Of a stretch of DNA of 64,000 nucleotides, positions 16,519-24,956 are shown piece after piece. Within the stretch, counting starts at the first letter, position 1, and each line of letters opens with the position of its first letter. A program made the translations under genes and the position numbers. Source of the DNA: Oscillospiraceae bacterium (lineage in GTDB: Bacteria; Bacillota; Clostridia; Oscillospirales; Ruminococcaceae); the NCBI GenBank assembly GCA_900770285.1, contig CAAGJO010000019.1, positions 1 to 64,000 of the forward strand, written 5' to 3'. A model generated the notes under the pieces. The model saw nothing but the letters and a program-made list of their open reading frames with translations. It made no database searches and was not told where the DNA came from.

Positions 16519-16557
16519 ATATACTAGAACCCCTATCAATAAATAATATACATTGAT

Positions 16558-16586
16558 ATTATCTCACGTTTAAGTTTAATTGTCAA
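16558..16586 (-). promoter_or_regulatory. sigma-A promoter of rimO-pgsA-cysS-cyclophilin
   Basis: Minus strand TTGACA (16581-16586), 17-nt spacer, GATAAT (16558-16563), 40 nt before the rimO start. Confidence 0.8.
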
Positions 16587-16616
16587 GAGATTTTATATGA
16601 AATAATTTCACTTTGG

Positions 16617-16644
16617 TTGACAATAATCTTTAAAGTGATATAAT
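16617..16644 (+). promoter_or_regulatory. sigma-A promoter of the DUF3783/DMT genes
   Basis: TTGACA (16617-16622), 16-nt spacer, TATAAT (16639-16644). A five-codon mini-ORF (MKGRK, 16733-16750) overlaps the start of the downstream gene as TAATG. Confidence 0.75.
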
Positions 16645-16749
16645 TAATTTATAAGATTATTATACAGCATGATTATGAAAAGTAAAAGGTAATTGGCTGA
16701 AAGTTATGTCATATATTGGAATTATTACATATATGAAAGGAAGAAAATA

Positions 16750-17148
16750 ATGAAATCCAGAATCATCACAGCCAAGCCTGTGGTTTTAAACTGCAATCTT
16801 TCAGATGAGCAGTCAGAAAAGCTAGGCAGCATTTTAGAACAGCATAATGTTAAATCAATAATTGTTCAGCAATGCGACATGGACAAACCTGTTGGATTTT
16901 TGCTGGGGTTTAGGGGATTTAGTGAAGATACAGAAAAACATGAAGACACAGCCCCAGACGAGCAGTGCCTTGTATTTTCGGGTATACAGAAAAACGAAGT
17001 ATTCAGCATAATTAACGATTTAAAAGCAAGCGGCCTGAACATTCCTCTGAAAGCTATTGCTACTGCATCTAATCAGAAATGGAGCTTGAATCAGCTTATA
17101 GAACAGCTTAAAGCTGAACATGAATATATGGCCAGAAGAAAGGAATAA
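16750..17148 (+). CDS. DUF3783 domain protein
   Basis: A 132-residue soluble protein of the DUF3783 family, common in Clostridia and of unknown function. The C-terminal part, with LVFSGIQKNEVFSIINDL and IPLKAIATASNQKWSLNQL, matches the family; the N-terminus (RIITAKPVVLNCNLSDEQ) is a small alpha/beta unit. I start at ATG 16750, 9 nt after GAAAGG. The next gene begins one base after its stop codon. Confidence 0.75.
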   Translation: MKSRIITAKPVVLNCNLSDEQSEKLGSILEQHNVKSIIVQQCDMDKPVGFLLGFRGFSEDTEKHEDTAPDEQCLVFSGIQKNEVFSIINDLKASGLNIPLKAIATASNQKWSLNQLIEQLKAEHEYMARRKE

Positions 17149-17149
17149 C

Positions 17150-18040
17150 ATGAAATCAATTCACAAATATTTAGGAATAATATATATTATAATTTCTGCT
17201 TTTTGCTTTGCATTTATGAATATGTTTGTAAGGCTTGCAGGCGATTTGCCGCCAACGCAGAAATGCTTTTTCAGAAATTTTATAGCGCTTATATTTGCGA
17301 TTGTAATACTTTGCAAGGACAAAATACCATTCAAGTTAGAGAATAAGTCCAACTGGTTTCCGCTGTTTATAAGAGCCTTTATAGGCACTCTCGGAATACT
17401 TTGCAACTTTTATGCCATTGACCACCTGGTACTGGCAGATGCATCTATTTTAAACAAGATGTCACCGTTCTTTGTAATAATATTCTCATTTTTATTTCTC
17501 CGTGAAAAGCTTACATTTTTTCAAGGGGCTGCGGTTGTAACTGCATTTATCGGAACTCTTTTTATAATCAAGCCGTCATTCAATATGGAATTTATTCCGG
17601 CTCTTTTAGGACTTATTGGCGGAATGTGTGCCGGTGCTGCATATACAGCAGTAAGATACTTAGGCAATCACGGTGAAAAAGGTCCGTTTATTGTTGCATT
17701 TTTCTCGGCATTTTCATGCATTTCCATGATACCGTTTTTAATCTTTGACTATCATCCTATGTCATTGAAACAGCTTATATTCCTTATCGGAGCAGGTTTT
17801 TCAGCTGCAGGAGGACAATTTTCAATTACAGCCGCATATACAAAATCACCAGCCAGTGAAATCTCAGTATATGATTATTCGCAGATTATTTTTGCAACTG
17901 TTTTAGGATTTATAGTATTCGGCGATGTGCCTGATGTATACAGCTTTATTGGATATTTTATAATTGTGGCTGCGGCTGTTCTGGTATTTTTCTACAACAA
18001 TTTTTGGAGATACGGCAAATCAGAAACAAAGACAGAATAA
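17150..18040 (+). CDS. DMT-superfamily (EamA) transporter
   Basis: A 296-residue integral membrane protein with ten hydrophobic segments in two EamA repeats (about 8-140 and 150-290). Features include MNMFVRLAGDLPPTQKCFFRNF in the first repeat and ASEISVYDYSQIIFATVLGFIVFGD in the second. Drug/metabolite transporters carry amino acids, nucleobases or small metabolites; the substrate cannot be predicted here. The ATG at 17150 follows AGGAAT within the end of the DUF3783 gene, so the two are cotranslated. Confidence 0.85.
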   Translation: MKSIHKYLGIIYIIISAFCFAFMNMFVRLAGDLPPTQKCFFRNFIALIFAIVILCKDKIPFKLENKSNWFPLFIRAFIGTLGILCNFYAIDHLVLADASILNKMSPFFVIIFSFLFLREKLTFFQGAAVVTAFIGTLFIIKPSFNMEFIPALLGLIGGMCAGAAYTAVRYLGNHGEKGPFIVAFFSAFSCISMIPFLIFDYHPMSLKQLIFLIGAGFSAAGGQFSITAAYTKSPASEISVYDYSQIIFATVLGFIVFGDVPDVYSFIGYFIIVAAAVLVFFYNNFWRYGKSETKTE

Positions 18041-18082
18041 ATCACGCAGAAAAGGATATATTAGCCTTGAGGTGATATGATT

Positions 18083-18361
18083 ATGGCTAAACAAGGTATG
18101 AAACGTCCTGAAGTTACCCATGTCAAGCCAAAGAATGAGGCTGCAGCAGTACCTGAAATCTCAGGCAGGGCAAAAACTTCAAAACAAAAGGCTAATCCGA
18201 TTATTGCAGGAACCTCTGTGCCGTCACAAAAGGTTTATCATTCAACTCCCCACATCACAAAAGACAAGCCTATATCAAAAGTTTATTCAACTATTGATAC
18301 CAACTTGGCACGGGATAATTTTGAAAATGATATACCGTTTGCCGATTTGCAGGATTTATAA
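18083..18361 (+). CDS. small hypothetical protein
   Basis: A 92-residue, Lys/Pro-rich, hydrophilic protein with no signal peptide or membrane segment (KRPEVTHVKPKNEAAAVPEI, and a conserved-looking end FENDIPFADLQDL). I do not recognise the family. I choose ATG 18083, 8 nt after GAGGTG; an ATG two codons earlier is too close to the site. A good terminator follows it, and codon use resembles its neighbours, so it is probably real. Confidence 0.6.
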   Translation: MAKQGMKRPEVTHVKPKNEAAAVPEISGRAKTSKQKANPIIAGTSVPSQKVYHSTPHITKDKPISKVYSTIDTNLARDNFENDIPFADLQDL

Positions 18362-18417
18362 TCAGGGTCAATTGCACCTTTTCCATTCTGCAAAAATTAA
18401 ATTTTTATCGATTTAAC

Positions 18418-18452
18418 GGGACAGTTCCGTGCGTGGTGGCTGTCCCATTTTT
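18418..18452 (+). terminator. intrinsic terminator
   Basis: GGGACAG (18418-18424) and CTGTCCC (18440-18446) form a 7-bp stem, followed by ATTTTTT. Confidence 0.8.
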
Positions 18453-18559
18453 TATCATTTGTCATTCATCAAATATATCAAGGTTGTTTATATAAATTTC
18501 ATAAAGCTATGGTAAATTGTTCTTATTAGTTTGCAAACAAGACAAAGAAAGGAGCCTTT

Positions 18560-21295
18560 ATGTTAAAGCTTAATCAAATAAAGAAAGATTATGTAACGGG
18601 CGATTCTACCGTACAGGCTTTAAAAGGTATTGACATTGAATTCCGTGAAAATGAGTTTGTCTCAATTCTGGGACCATCAGGCTGCGGAAAAACAACACTT
18701 CTTAATATAATCGGAGGTCTTGACAGGTATTCTGAGGGCAATCTGATTATAAACGGAAAATCCACAAAAGATTTTAAGGATAAGGATTGGGATACATACA
18801 GAAACCACTCTATCGGCTTTGTTTTCCAAAGCTATAATCTTATCCCACATCAGACAGTCCTGGCAAACGTTGAACTTGCACTTACTCTTTCGGGCGTTTC
18901 AAAAACAGAAAGACGCAAACGTGCAATTGATGTGCTGGAGCGTGTGGGATTGGGCGATCAGCTGCATAAAAAACCTAATCAGATGTCCGGCGGACAAATG
19001 CAGCGTGTTGCCATTGCCCGAGCATTGATCAATGACCCTGATATCCTTTTGGCTGACGAACCAACAGGAGCACTTGACTCTGAAACAAGCGTTCAGATCA
19101 TGGAATTGCTTAAAGAGATTTCCTCCAATAAGCTTATAATTATGGTTACTCATAACCCTGAGCTTGCAGAAAAATATTCCTCAAGAATCGTAAAACTCCT
19201 TGACGGCAGAATCATTGATGACAATAATCCCTATACATCCACTGAAGAAGACCGTAAGATTGCTGAAGTAAAACAGAAAAAAGATAAGAAAAAAGGTAAA
19301 AAGACTTCAATGTCTTTTTTCACGGCATTGTCCCTCAGCTGTAATAACCTTCTTACCAAAAAGGCAAGAACATTTTTAACTTCCTTCGCAGGTTCTATCG
19401 GAATTATCGGAATAGCGCTTATCCTTTCCCTCTCCACAGGCGTTCAGATATACATAGATCAGGTTCAGGAGGATACTCTTTCCAACTATCCTCTGGAAAT
19501 CACTAAAACCTCTACAGATATGAGCAAGCTTATGAGTGCCATGCCAAAAGAAGAGGACATTCATAATCATGATATGGATAAGGTTTATTCAAGGACTATG
19601 CTTTCCGACCAGCTTAATACAATGTTTGAGGAAACAAAGGTAAATAACCTCGAAAAATTCAAAAAGTATCTTGACAATAATGAGGAGATAAAAAACTATA
19701 CAACAGATATTCAGTATTGCTACTCCACTCCCCTTTATGTCTATAAAGCTAATACATCGGACGGCAACGTGCAGGTAAATCCTTCAACGCTGCTTACCGA
19801 CTCAGGCTTGTATTCACAGACACAGATTGATACAATATCTTCAAGCGGAATGGCATCGGCAGACGTTTTCAGCGAAATGCTTGAAAATGATGATGTTATC
19901 AGAAATCAGTATGACATCATTGCAGGTAAATACCCTGAAAAATATAACGAAGTTGTGCTTGTTGTTGATGAGTATAACGAACTGAATGATTATGTGCTTT
20001 ATTCTCTTGGAATAATGGATAATTCTCAGATCAAGGGAATTATGAAAAAGGCTGTGTCAGGTGAAAAGATAAAACTTGACAGCGATAAAAAAACATTTAC
20101 ATATGATGAACTTCTGGATCTGAAATTCAAGGTAGTCTTGCCCACAGACAGATATAAAAAAGACGGCAGCAAATGGATTGATATGTCTAAAGACGAAAAC
20201 TTTATGAAAAAGGCCATTGCAAATGGTACAGAGCTTAAAGTTGTAGGTATTCTGAGACCAAACAAGGACGCTTCAGCTACATCGATAAAAGGTGCAATAG
20301 CATACCGCCATGACCTTATGACCTATGTAATGGATAAGGTGGAAAAGAGCGATATGGTTGCTGACCAGAAAAACCGTAAAGATACCGATATCTTCACAGG
20401 GCTTAAATTTGCTACAGACAAAGACCTTGAGGATAAAAACGTAAATGTGGTAAAGTCCAGCATAACCTCTTCTGCACAGCAGCAGGAACAGGTTGAACAG
20501 CAGGAAAAAACACAGGCTGCAACAAGCACAAATACTGTTGACCCCAGCAAGATGACTGAAACTCAGAAAAAGTATATGCAGACGCTGACTGATGAACAGC
20601 TTGCGCTTTTGCAGCAAATGCAAAAGGAATCTGAAAAGAAAGATACTTCATCAGAAACAAAAGCTAAAAAGACTGTTTCTGATGCCACATATGATGATAA
20701 TCTTGAAATTATGGGCGTTGCAAATGAGGCAAAGCCTTCAACCGTTAAAATTTATCCTAAGGATTTTGCCTCGAAAGAACATATTACTGATATAATCGAC
20801 GAATATAACAATAACTGTTCTGACGACGATAAGATAGAATACAGCGATATGATCGGCATCATGATGTCCTCTGTTACGACTATAATCAATGCCATCGGCT
20901 ATATTCTCATTGCCTTTGTTGCAATTTCATTGGTAGTATCATCAATTATGATCGGCATTATAACATATATCTCGGTTTTGGAAAGAACAAAGGAAATTGG
21001 TATACTCAGAAGTATCGGTGCATCAAAGCGAGATATTTCACGAGTATTCAATGCCGAAACACTTATTATCGGCTTAACTTCAGGACTTCTCGGTGTGGGT
21101 ATTTCATACCTGCTGACAATTCCGATAAATGCAATTATAAAGCATATAACAGATATTCCAATGCGTGCAACAGTTCCTGCAACAGGTGCAGTAATTCTTG
21201 TACTTATAAGTATGGCGCTTACCTTGATTGCCGGACTGTTTCCGTCAAAAATTGCAGCAAAGAAAGATCCTGTAACCGCATTGCGCTCTGAATAA
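18560..21295 (+). CDS. MacB-like ABC transporter, ATPase and permease fused
   Basis: A 911-residue single-chain ABC exporter half: N-terminal ATPase (about 1-230) with Walker A GPSGCGKTT (39-47), signature MSGGQMQRVAIARAL and Walker B LLADEPTGALD; then a transmembrane helix (about 262-285), a large extracytosolic domain (about 290-770) with a Gln/Glu-rich coiled stretch near 640-690, and a C-terminal FtsX-type permease of three helices (about 780-905). This type VII topology serves in efflux of antimicrobial peptides, lipoproteins or toxins, or as a mechanotransmitter rather than a pump. GAAAGGAG precedes the ATG. No two-component system lies nearby. Confidence 0.9.
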   Translation: MLKLNQIKKDYVTGDSTVQALKGIDIEFRENEFVSILGPSGCGKTTLLNIIGGLDRYSEGNLIINGKSTKDFKDKDWDTYRNHSIGFVFQSYNLIPHQTVLANVELALTLSGVSKTERRKRAIDVLERVGLGDQLHKKPNQMSGGQMQRVAIARALINDPDILLADEPTGALDSETSVQIMELLKEISSNKLIIMVTHNPELAEKYSSRIVKLLDGRIIDDNNPYTSTEEDRKIAEVKQKKDKKKGKKTSMSFFTALSLSCNNLLTKKARTFLTSFAGSIGIIGIALILSLSTGVQIYIDQVQEDTLSNYPLEITKTSTDMSKLMSAMPKEEDIHNHDMDKVYSRTMLSDQLNTMFEETKVNNLEKFKKYLDNNEEIKNYTTDIQYCYSTPLYVYKANTSDGNVQVNPSTLLTDSGLYSQTQIDTISSSGMASADVFSEMLENDDVIRNQYDIIAGKYPEKYNEVVLVVDEYNELNDYVLYSLGIMDNSQIKGIMKKAVSGEKIKLDSDKKTFTYDELLDLKFKVVLPTDRYKKDGSKWIDMSKDENFMKKAIANGTELKVVGILRPNKDASATSIKGAIAYRHDLMTYVMDKVEKSDMVADQKNRKDTDIFTGLKFATDKDLEDKNVNVVKSSITSSAQQQEQVEQQEKTQAATSTNTVDPSKMTETQKKYMQTLTDEQLALLQQMQKESEKKDTSSETKAKKTVSDATYDDNLEIMGVANEAKPSTVKIYPKDFASKEHITDIIDEYNNNCSDDDKIEYSDMIGIMMSSVTTIINAIGYILIAFVAISLVVSSIMIGIITYISVLERTKEIGILRSIGASKRDISRVFNAETLIIGLTSGLLGVGISYLLTIPINAIIKHITDIPMRATVPATGAVILVLISMALTLIAGLFPSKIAAKKDPVTALRSE

Positions 21296-21355
21296 TGCTG
21301 CCCCACGAACTTTGTTGCCGCTTATATTGTTTATTAAAACATCAAAAATTGTTTA

Positions 21356-21450
21356 ACGGAGATAACATACACTTGGTGTAATGGGATTATTCTGCTATAT
21401 ATCCGCCGTCACACTACACCAGTCTTTTAATATCATCTCAAAATGACGGC
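21356..21450 (+). repeat. dispersed intergenic repeat, copy A
   Basis: This roughly 95-bp stretch matches 30344-30435 over most of its length, including the identical blocks GATAACATA, GATTATT and TATCCGCCGTCACACT. Its ends carry an inverted repeat (ACGG-n-GATA and TATC-nn-CCGT) able to fold as a hairpin. It lies between the ABC transporter and a terminator at 21483. No ORF inside. Confidence 0.7.
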
Positions 21451-21482
21451 GTATTCATATACTTGACTAAATTTCTTATATG

Positions 21483-21525
21483 AAACTGTCTGTAGGGAAT
21501 ATCGCCCTTTACAGGCAGTTTTTAT
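21483..21525 (+). terminator. intrinsic terminator after the MacB-like gene
   Basis: AAACTGTCTGTA pairs with TACAGGCAGTTT (11 of 12, one mismatch) with an inner GGG/CCC, followed by TTTTTATTTTA. Confidence 0.7.
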
Positions 21526-21612
21526 TTTACGTAAAACACTTTTGATATTAACTTGTATATTTTTGCAAAATCCGAAAATAATATGTCTATCTTACTTGAA
21601 AGGATAGATATT

Positions 21613-21804
21613 ATGCAAAATCAAAATATAGAAATGCCCATGGGACTTGGTATGGCAATGTCTATGAATCAGAAAGCAATGGATAATTATGCTCACCTGA
21701 GCACAGCGCAAAAACAGCAGATCATAAATCAGGCACATGGTGTTCATTCAAAGCATGAAATGCAGGAACTTGTAAATCATATCGCAAATAATTTGCAGAT
21801 GTAA
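21613..21804 (+). CDS. conserved small Clostridial protein
   Basis: A 63-residue protein with the pattern MPMGLGMAMSMNQKAMDNYAHLS followed by a Gln-rich helix (QKQQIINQAHGVHSKHEMQ) and VNHIANN. I recognise this as a common uncharacterised small protein of Clostridia, predicted to be all helical. I start at ATG 21613, 9 nt after GAAAGGA; a longer frame upstream has no ribosome site. No function is known to me. Confidence 0.7.
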   Translation: MQNQNIEMPMGLGMAMSMNQKAMDNYAHLSTAQKQQIINQAHGVHSKHEMQELVNHIANNLQM

Positions 21805-21874
21805 AATGATTTATTATATACAATGTATACAATAAAAGGCATAAAACTTAAAAGAAAATTTATATGCTTCGGTG

Positions 21875-21903
21875 TTGAAATTTCTCGGTATTTATAGTAA
21901 AAT
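21875..21903 (+). promoter_or_regulatory. sigma-A promoter of the purine operon
   Basis: TTGAAA (21875-21880), 17-nt spacer, TAAAAT (21898-21903). The predicted transcript starts near 21911 and has a leader of about 265 nt before purE. No PurBox pair or purine riboswitch was recognised. Confidence 0.7.
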
Positions 21904-21964
21904 AGTATATGGTAAGTTGTCTATTTAAAATATGCTTTTTAAAAGCAGAATCGGAGGAATACAA

Positions 21965-22075
21965 ATGAACCGCAGCCCATTTAGTCAAACTGCATTTTTG
22001 AATAAAACGGGGTCAGATAGGGGATTTGTATTATCTTCCCTTTGTTTTTGTTATTCTGTAATAAAAACAGTATAA
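21965..22075 (+). CDS. 36-residue leader ORF upstream of purE
   Basis: ATG at 21965 lies 7 nt after GGAGGAAT, one of the best ribosome sites in the window, and opens 36 codons (MNRSPFSQTAFLNKTGSDRG...) ending at TAA 22073-22075, just before the terminator. The peptide resembles no protein family I know. Its ribosome site and start codon can be buried in a helix. It may be a regulatory leader peptide rather than a functional protein. Confidence 0.4.
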   Translation: MNRSPFSQTAFLNKTGSDRGFVLSSLCFCYSVIKTV

Positions 22076-22086
22076 CTATAAATTAT

Positions 22087-22115
22087 AACTGCAACGCTAT
22101 AGTTGCAGTTTTTTT
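22087..22115 (+). terminator. intrinsic terminator in the purine leader
   Basis: Perfect 9-bp stem AACTGCAAC/GTTGCAGTT with loop GCTATA, followed by TTTTT. It lies 60 nt before purE and after the operon promoter, so it must be bypassed for pur expression. Confidence 0.85.
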
Positions 22116-22175
22116 GTTGCATTACTTATAATTATATTAAATATTATTTTATGTTCAGAAAGGATGATCATAATT

Positions 22176-22670
22176 ATGAAAAAAGTAGCAGTTATAATGG
22201 GTTCAGACAGCGATTTTCCCGTAGTAAAATCAGCACTTACCGAACTTAAGAATTACAGCGTTCCTTTTGAATGCAAAGTAATGTCAGCTCACAGAACACC
22301 GGAGCTTGCAGCTGATTTTGCATCACACGCAAAGGAAAACGGATTCGGCGTAATCATCTGTGCCGCAGGTATGGCAGCACACCTCGCAGGAGTAATTGCA
22401 GGCCATACAACACTTCCTGTTATCGGAATTCCTATAAAATCAACATTTGAAGGACTTGATGCACTTCTTGCAACAGTTCAGATGCCTTCAGGTATTCCTG
22501 TGGCAACAGTAGCTGTAAACGGAGCAAAAAATGCTGCTATTCTTGCAATTCAAATGCTCGCTCTTTCTGATGAAACACTGGCTGAAAAACTTGAGCAGTC
22601 AAAAAAAGATATGATCGACGGAGTTATTGCTAAAAACGAAAAATTGCAGAAAGAAATTGAATCACTTTAA
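22176..22670 (+). CDS. purE: N5-carboxyaminoimidazole ribonucleotide mutase
   Basis: Class I PurE converts N5-CAIR to CAIR in de novo purine synthesis. The 164 residues carry GSDSDFPVV (8-16), SAHRTPE (41-47, catalytic His) and AGMAAHLAGVIAGHTTLPVIGIPI, all diagnostic. ATG 22176 was chosen for its distance from AAAGGA. It is the first enzyme gene of the operon. Class I PurE implies that PurK makes N5-CAIR, but no purK is in this window. Confidence 0.96.
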   Translation: MKKVAVIMGSDSDFPVVKSALTELKNYSVPFECKVMSAHRTPELAADFASHAKENGFGVIICAAGMAAHLAGVIAGHTTLPVIGIPIKSTFEGLDALLATVQMPSGIPVATVAVNGAKNAAILAIQMLALSDETLAEKLEQSKKDMIDGVIAKNEKLQKEIESL

Positions 22671-22697
22671 ATTAATTTATATATGGAGGAATTTATT

Positions 22698-23414
22698 ATG
22701 GCAAATGTAGTTAAGACAGAACAGCTCTATGAGGGTAAAGCAAAGAAAGTATTCGCAACAAACGACCCTGACCTCGTAATCGTGGACTATAAGGATGACG
22801 CTACAGCATTCAACGGCGAAAAGAAAGGCACAATTACAGGCAAAGGCGTTATCAATAACAAAATGACAAATTATATGTTCAAGCTCCTTGAAAAAGAGGG
22901 CGTTCCGACTCATCTTGTTGAAGAGATCAGTGATAGGGAAACAATCGTTAAAAAGGTTGAAATCGTTCCTCTGGAAGTTATCGTAAGAAATGTTGCAGCA
23001 GGCAGCTTTTCAAAGAAATTAGGTATTGCAGAAGGCACAAAGCTTAAACAGCCTACCCTTGAATTCAGCTATAAGAATGACGATCTGGGCGACCCATTCA
23101 TTAACGATTACTATGCTCTCGGTCTTGGACTTGCAACAAAAGAAGAAATTGCAGATATTACCAGATACGCATTTATGGTAAACGACTTTATGGTTAAGTT
23201 CTTTAAGGAAAAGAATGTTGACCTCATTGACTTTAAAATTGAGTTCGGCAGATTCCACGGCAAAATTATTCTTGCTGATGAAATTTCACCTGATACATGC
23301 CGTTTCTGGGATTCAACAACTCACGAAAAGCTTGATAAGGACAGATTCCGCAGAGATATGGGCGGCGTAGAAGAAGCTTATCAGGAAATGATGAAAAGAC
23401 TGGGCATTGACTAA
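22698..23414 (+). CDS. purC: SAICAR synthetase
   Basis: Phosphoribosylaminoimidazole-succinocarboxamide synthase joins CAIR with aspartate using ATP. The 238 residues, starting MANVVKTEQLYEGKAKKVFA at ATG 22698 after GGAGG, show VDYKDDATAFNGEKKG near the N-terminus, EVIVRNVAAGS and LADEISPDTCRFWD, typical SAICAR synthetase motifs. Lies 27 nt after purE in the operon. Confidence 0.97.
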   Translation: MANVVKTEQLYEGKAKKVFATNDPDLVIVDYKDDATAFNGEKKGTITGKGVINNKMTNYMFKLLEKEGVPTHLVEEISDRETIVKKVEIVPLEVIVRNVAAGSFSKKLGIAEGTKLKQPTLEFSYKNDDLGDPFINDYYALGLGLATKEEIADITRYAFMVNDFMVKFFKEKNVDLIDFKIEFGRFHGKIILADEISPDTCRFWDSTTHEKLDKDRFRRDMGGVEEAYQEMMKRLGID

Positions 23415-23496
23415 TCTGGAAAATCAGCCCCTTTAGATAGTAAAATCCGCAGGCTTGCCAAAAACAACTATGCAGCTGCTGCCGGAGTGGAAAGGA

Positions 23497-24936
23497 ATGA
23501 TTCATTTGAATAACAAACCTCATGAAGAATGCGGTGTTTTCGGAATATACATGAACAGTACTCAGGATGTCGCCGCACAGACTTATGTGGCTCTGTATGC
23601 TCTTCAGCACAGAGGTCAGGAAAGCTGTGGAATTGTTGTAAACGATGACGGAGTTTTCACATCTCATAAAGATCTGGGCCTTGTAAACCAGGTTTTTGAT
23701 AAGGAAACCCTTGAAGAACTGGGTATGGGAAATATGGCTGTAGGCCATGTAAGATATTCAACCACAGGCAATAATAACGCAACTAATGCACAGCCGCTGG
23801 TTGTCCGCCATATAAAAGGACCTATGGCAATTGCTCATAACGGAAATATCACCAACGCAAGAGCTTTGAGAGAAGAGTTTGAAAACAAAGGTATGATTTT
23901 TCATACCACCAGCGACAGCGAAGTTATTTCATATTCAATAACAGAGGAACGCCTTAAAGCTCCTTCAATCCAAAAGGCAGTTGAACAGGCAATGTACCGT
24001 ATCAAAGGTGCATATTCACTGCTGGTTATGTCACCTACAAAGCTTATCGCCGCAAGAGATCCCAACGGTTTCAGACCTCTTTGCCTCGGAAAATTTGACG
24101 ACGGCTATGTAGTAGCATCAGAAACTTGTGCTTTTGACAGCATAGGCGCTGAATTTGTAAGAGATATAAAACCGGGAGAAATCGTGGTCATTGATAAAAA
24201 CGGCGTGAACTCCATCGAAACTCACTGCGGAAATAAAGGCACAATGTGCGTCTTTGAATATGTTTATTTTGCCCGCCCTGATTCAGTTATAGAAGGCTCA
24301 AGCGTGCATAAAGCTCGTCTGAGGGCAGGCAAATATCTTTGGAGAGAACACCCTGTTGATGCTGATATCGTTATCGGCGTTCCGGATTCGGGACTTGACG
24401 CAGCTTTGGGTTTTTCACAGGAAAGCGGAATACCTTACGGTATTGGATTTATAAAGAACAGATATATCGGAAGAACATTTATTCAGCCAAGTCAGACTGA
24501 AAGAACAAACTCCGTTAAAATAAAACTCAATGCAGTTGTAAATACAGTTAAAGGAAAACGTGTTGTAATGATAGACGACAGTATCGTCCGTGGTACAACT
24601 TCCGGCAGAATTGTTAAGCTTTTGCGTGATGCTGGCGCAACTGAGGTTCACGTGAGAATATCAAGTCCTCCGTTTGTTGCTCCTTGCTATTTCGGAACAG
24701 ATATTGACAGCAAAGAAAATCTTATTGCCTGCAAAATGACTATTCCCGAAATTTGCGAATGTATCGGCGCAGACAGCCTTGGCTATCTTTCAGTTGACAG
24801 TGTTAAAAAACTTGCAGGAAATTCCGACTGCGATTTCTGCGTAGGCTGCTTTAATGAAGAATATCCTATTGAAGTTCCTAAGGACCTTCCAAAAGACAAA
24901 TTTGAATATAAGATTTCTGAAAATAAGAAAAAATAA
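23497..24936 (+). CDS. purF: amidophosphoribosyltransferase
   Basis: First committed enzyme of purine synthesis: transfers ammonia from glutamine to PRPP. About 479 residues. A short propeptide precedes the N-terminal nucleophile Cys in HEECGVFGIYM, expected to be exposed by self-cleavage. The C-terminal PRPP site reads VVMIDDSIVRGTTSGRI. Cysteines for a structural [4Fe-4S] cluster (CKMTIPE, CDFCVGC) mark the Bacillus type, oxygen-sensitive form. Start at ATG 23497 with GGAG 9 nt upstream; a TTG at 23506 is an alternative. Confidence 0.95.
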   Translation: MIHLNNKPHEECGVFGIYMNSTQDVAAQTYVALYALQHRGQESCGIVVNDDGVFTSHKDLGLVNQVFDKETLEELGMGNMAVGHVRYSTTGNNNATNAQPLVVRHIKGPMAIAHNGNITNARALREEFENKGMIFHTTSDSEVISYSITEERLKAPSIQKAVEQAMYRIKGAYSLLVMSPTKLIAARDPNGFRPLCLGKFDDGYVVASETCAFDSIGAEFVRDIKPGEIVVIDKNGVNSIETHCGNKGTMCVFEYVYFARPDSVIEGSSVHKARLRAGKYLWREHPVDADIVIGVPDSGLDAALGFSQESGIPYGIGFIKNRYIGRTFIQPSQTERTNSVKIKLNAVVNTVKGKRVVMIDDSIVRGTTSGRIVKLLRDAGATEVHVRISSPPFVAPCYFGTDIDSKENLIACKMTIPEICECIGADSLGYLSVDSVKKLAGNSDCDFCVGCFNEEYPIEVPKDLPKDKFEYKISENKKK

Positions 24937-24956
24937 AAAACAGAAAGGAAATGATT

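Larger units (their letters stand above)
21911..22115 (+). promoter_or_regulatory. purine operon leader RNA, candidate attenuator
   Basis: The leader has, in order: a small hairpin (TGCTTTT/AAAAGCA), a strong Shine-Dalgarno GGAGG and ATG of a 36-codon ORF, and a long helix in which 21953-21966 (Shine-Dalgarno plus AUG) pairs with 22024-22039, continued inside by pairing of TTTAGTCAAA with TTTGAATAAA and CCC with GGGG. An intrinsic terminator follows at 22087-22115. The arrangement suggests that opening or translating the small ORF affects read-through into purE. I do not recognise a known riboswitch class. Confidence 0.5.

Noticed and set aside
16733..16750. Five-codon ORF MKGRK overlapping the DUF3783 start
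   Set aside because: It arises from the purine-rich ribosome site itself and is too short to support as a gene.
21900..21960. Purine riboswitch upstream of purE
   Set aside because: ATATGG followed by GTCTAT looked suggestive, but the conserved loop and junction bases of the class and the closing stem are missing.
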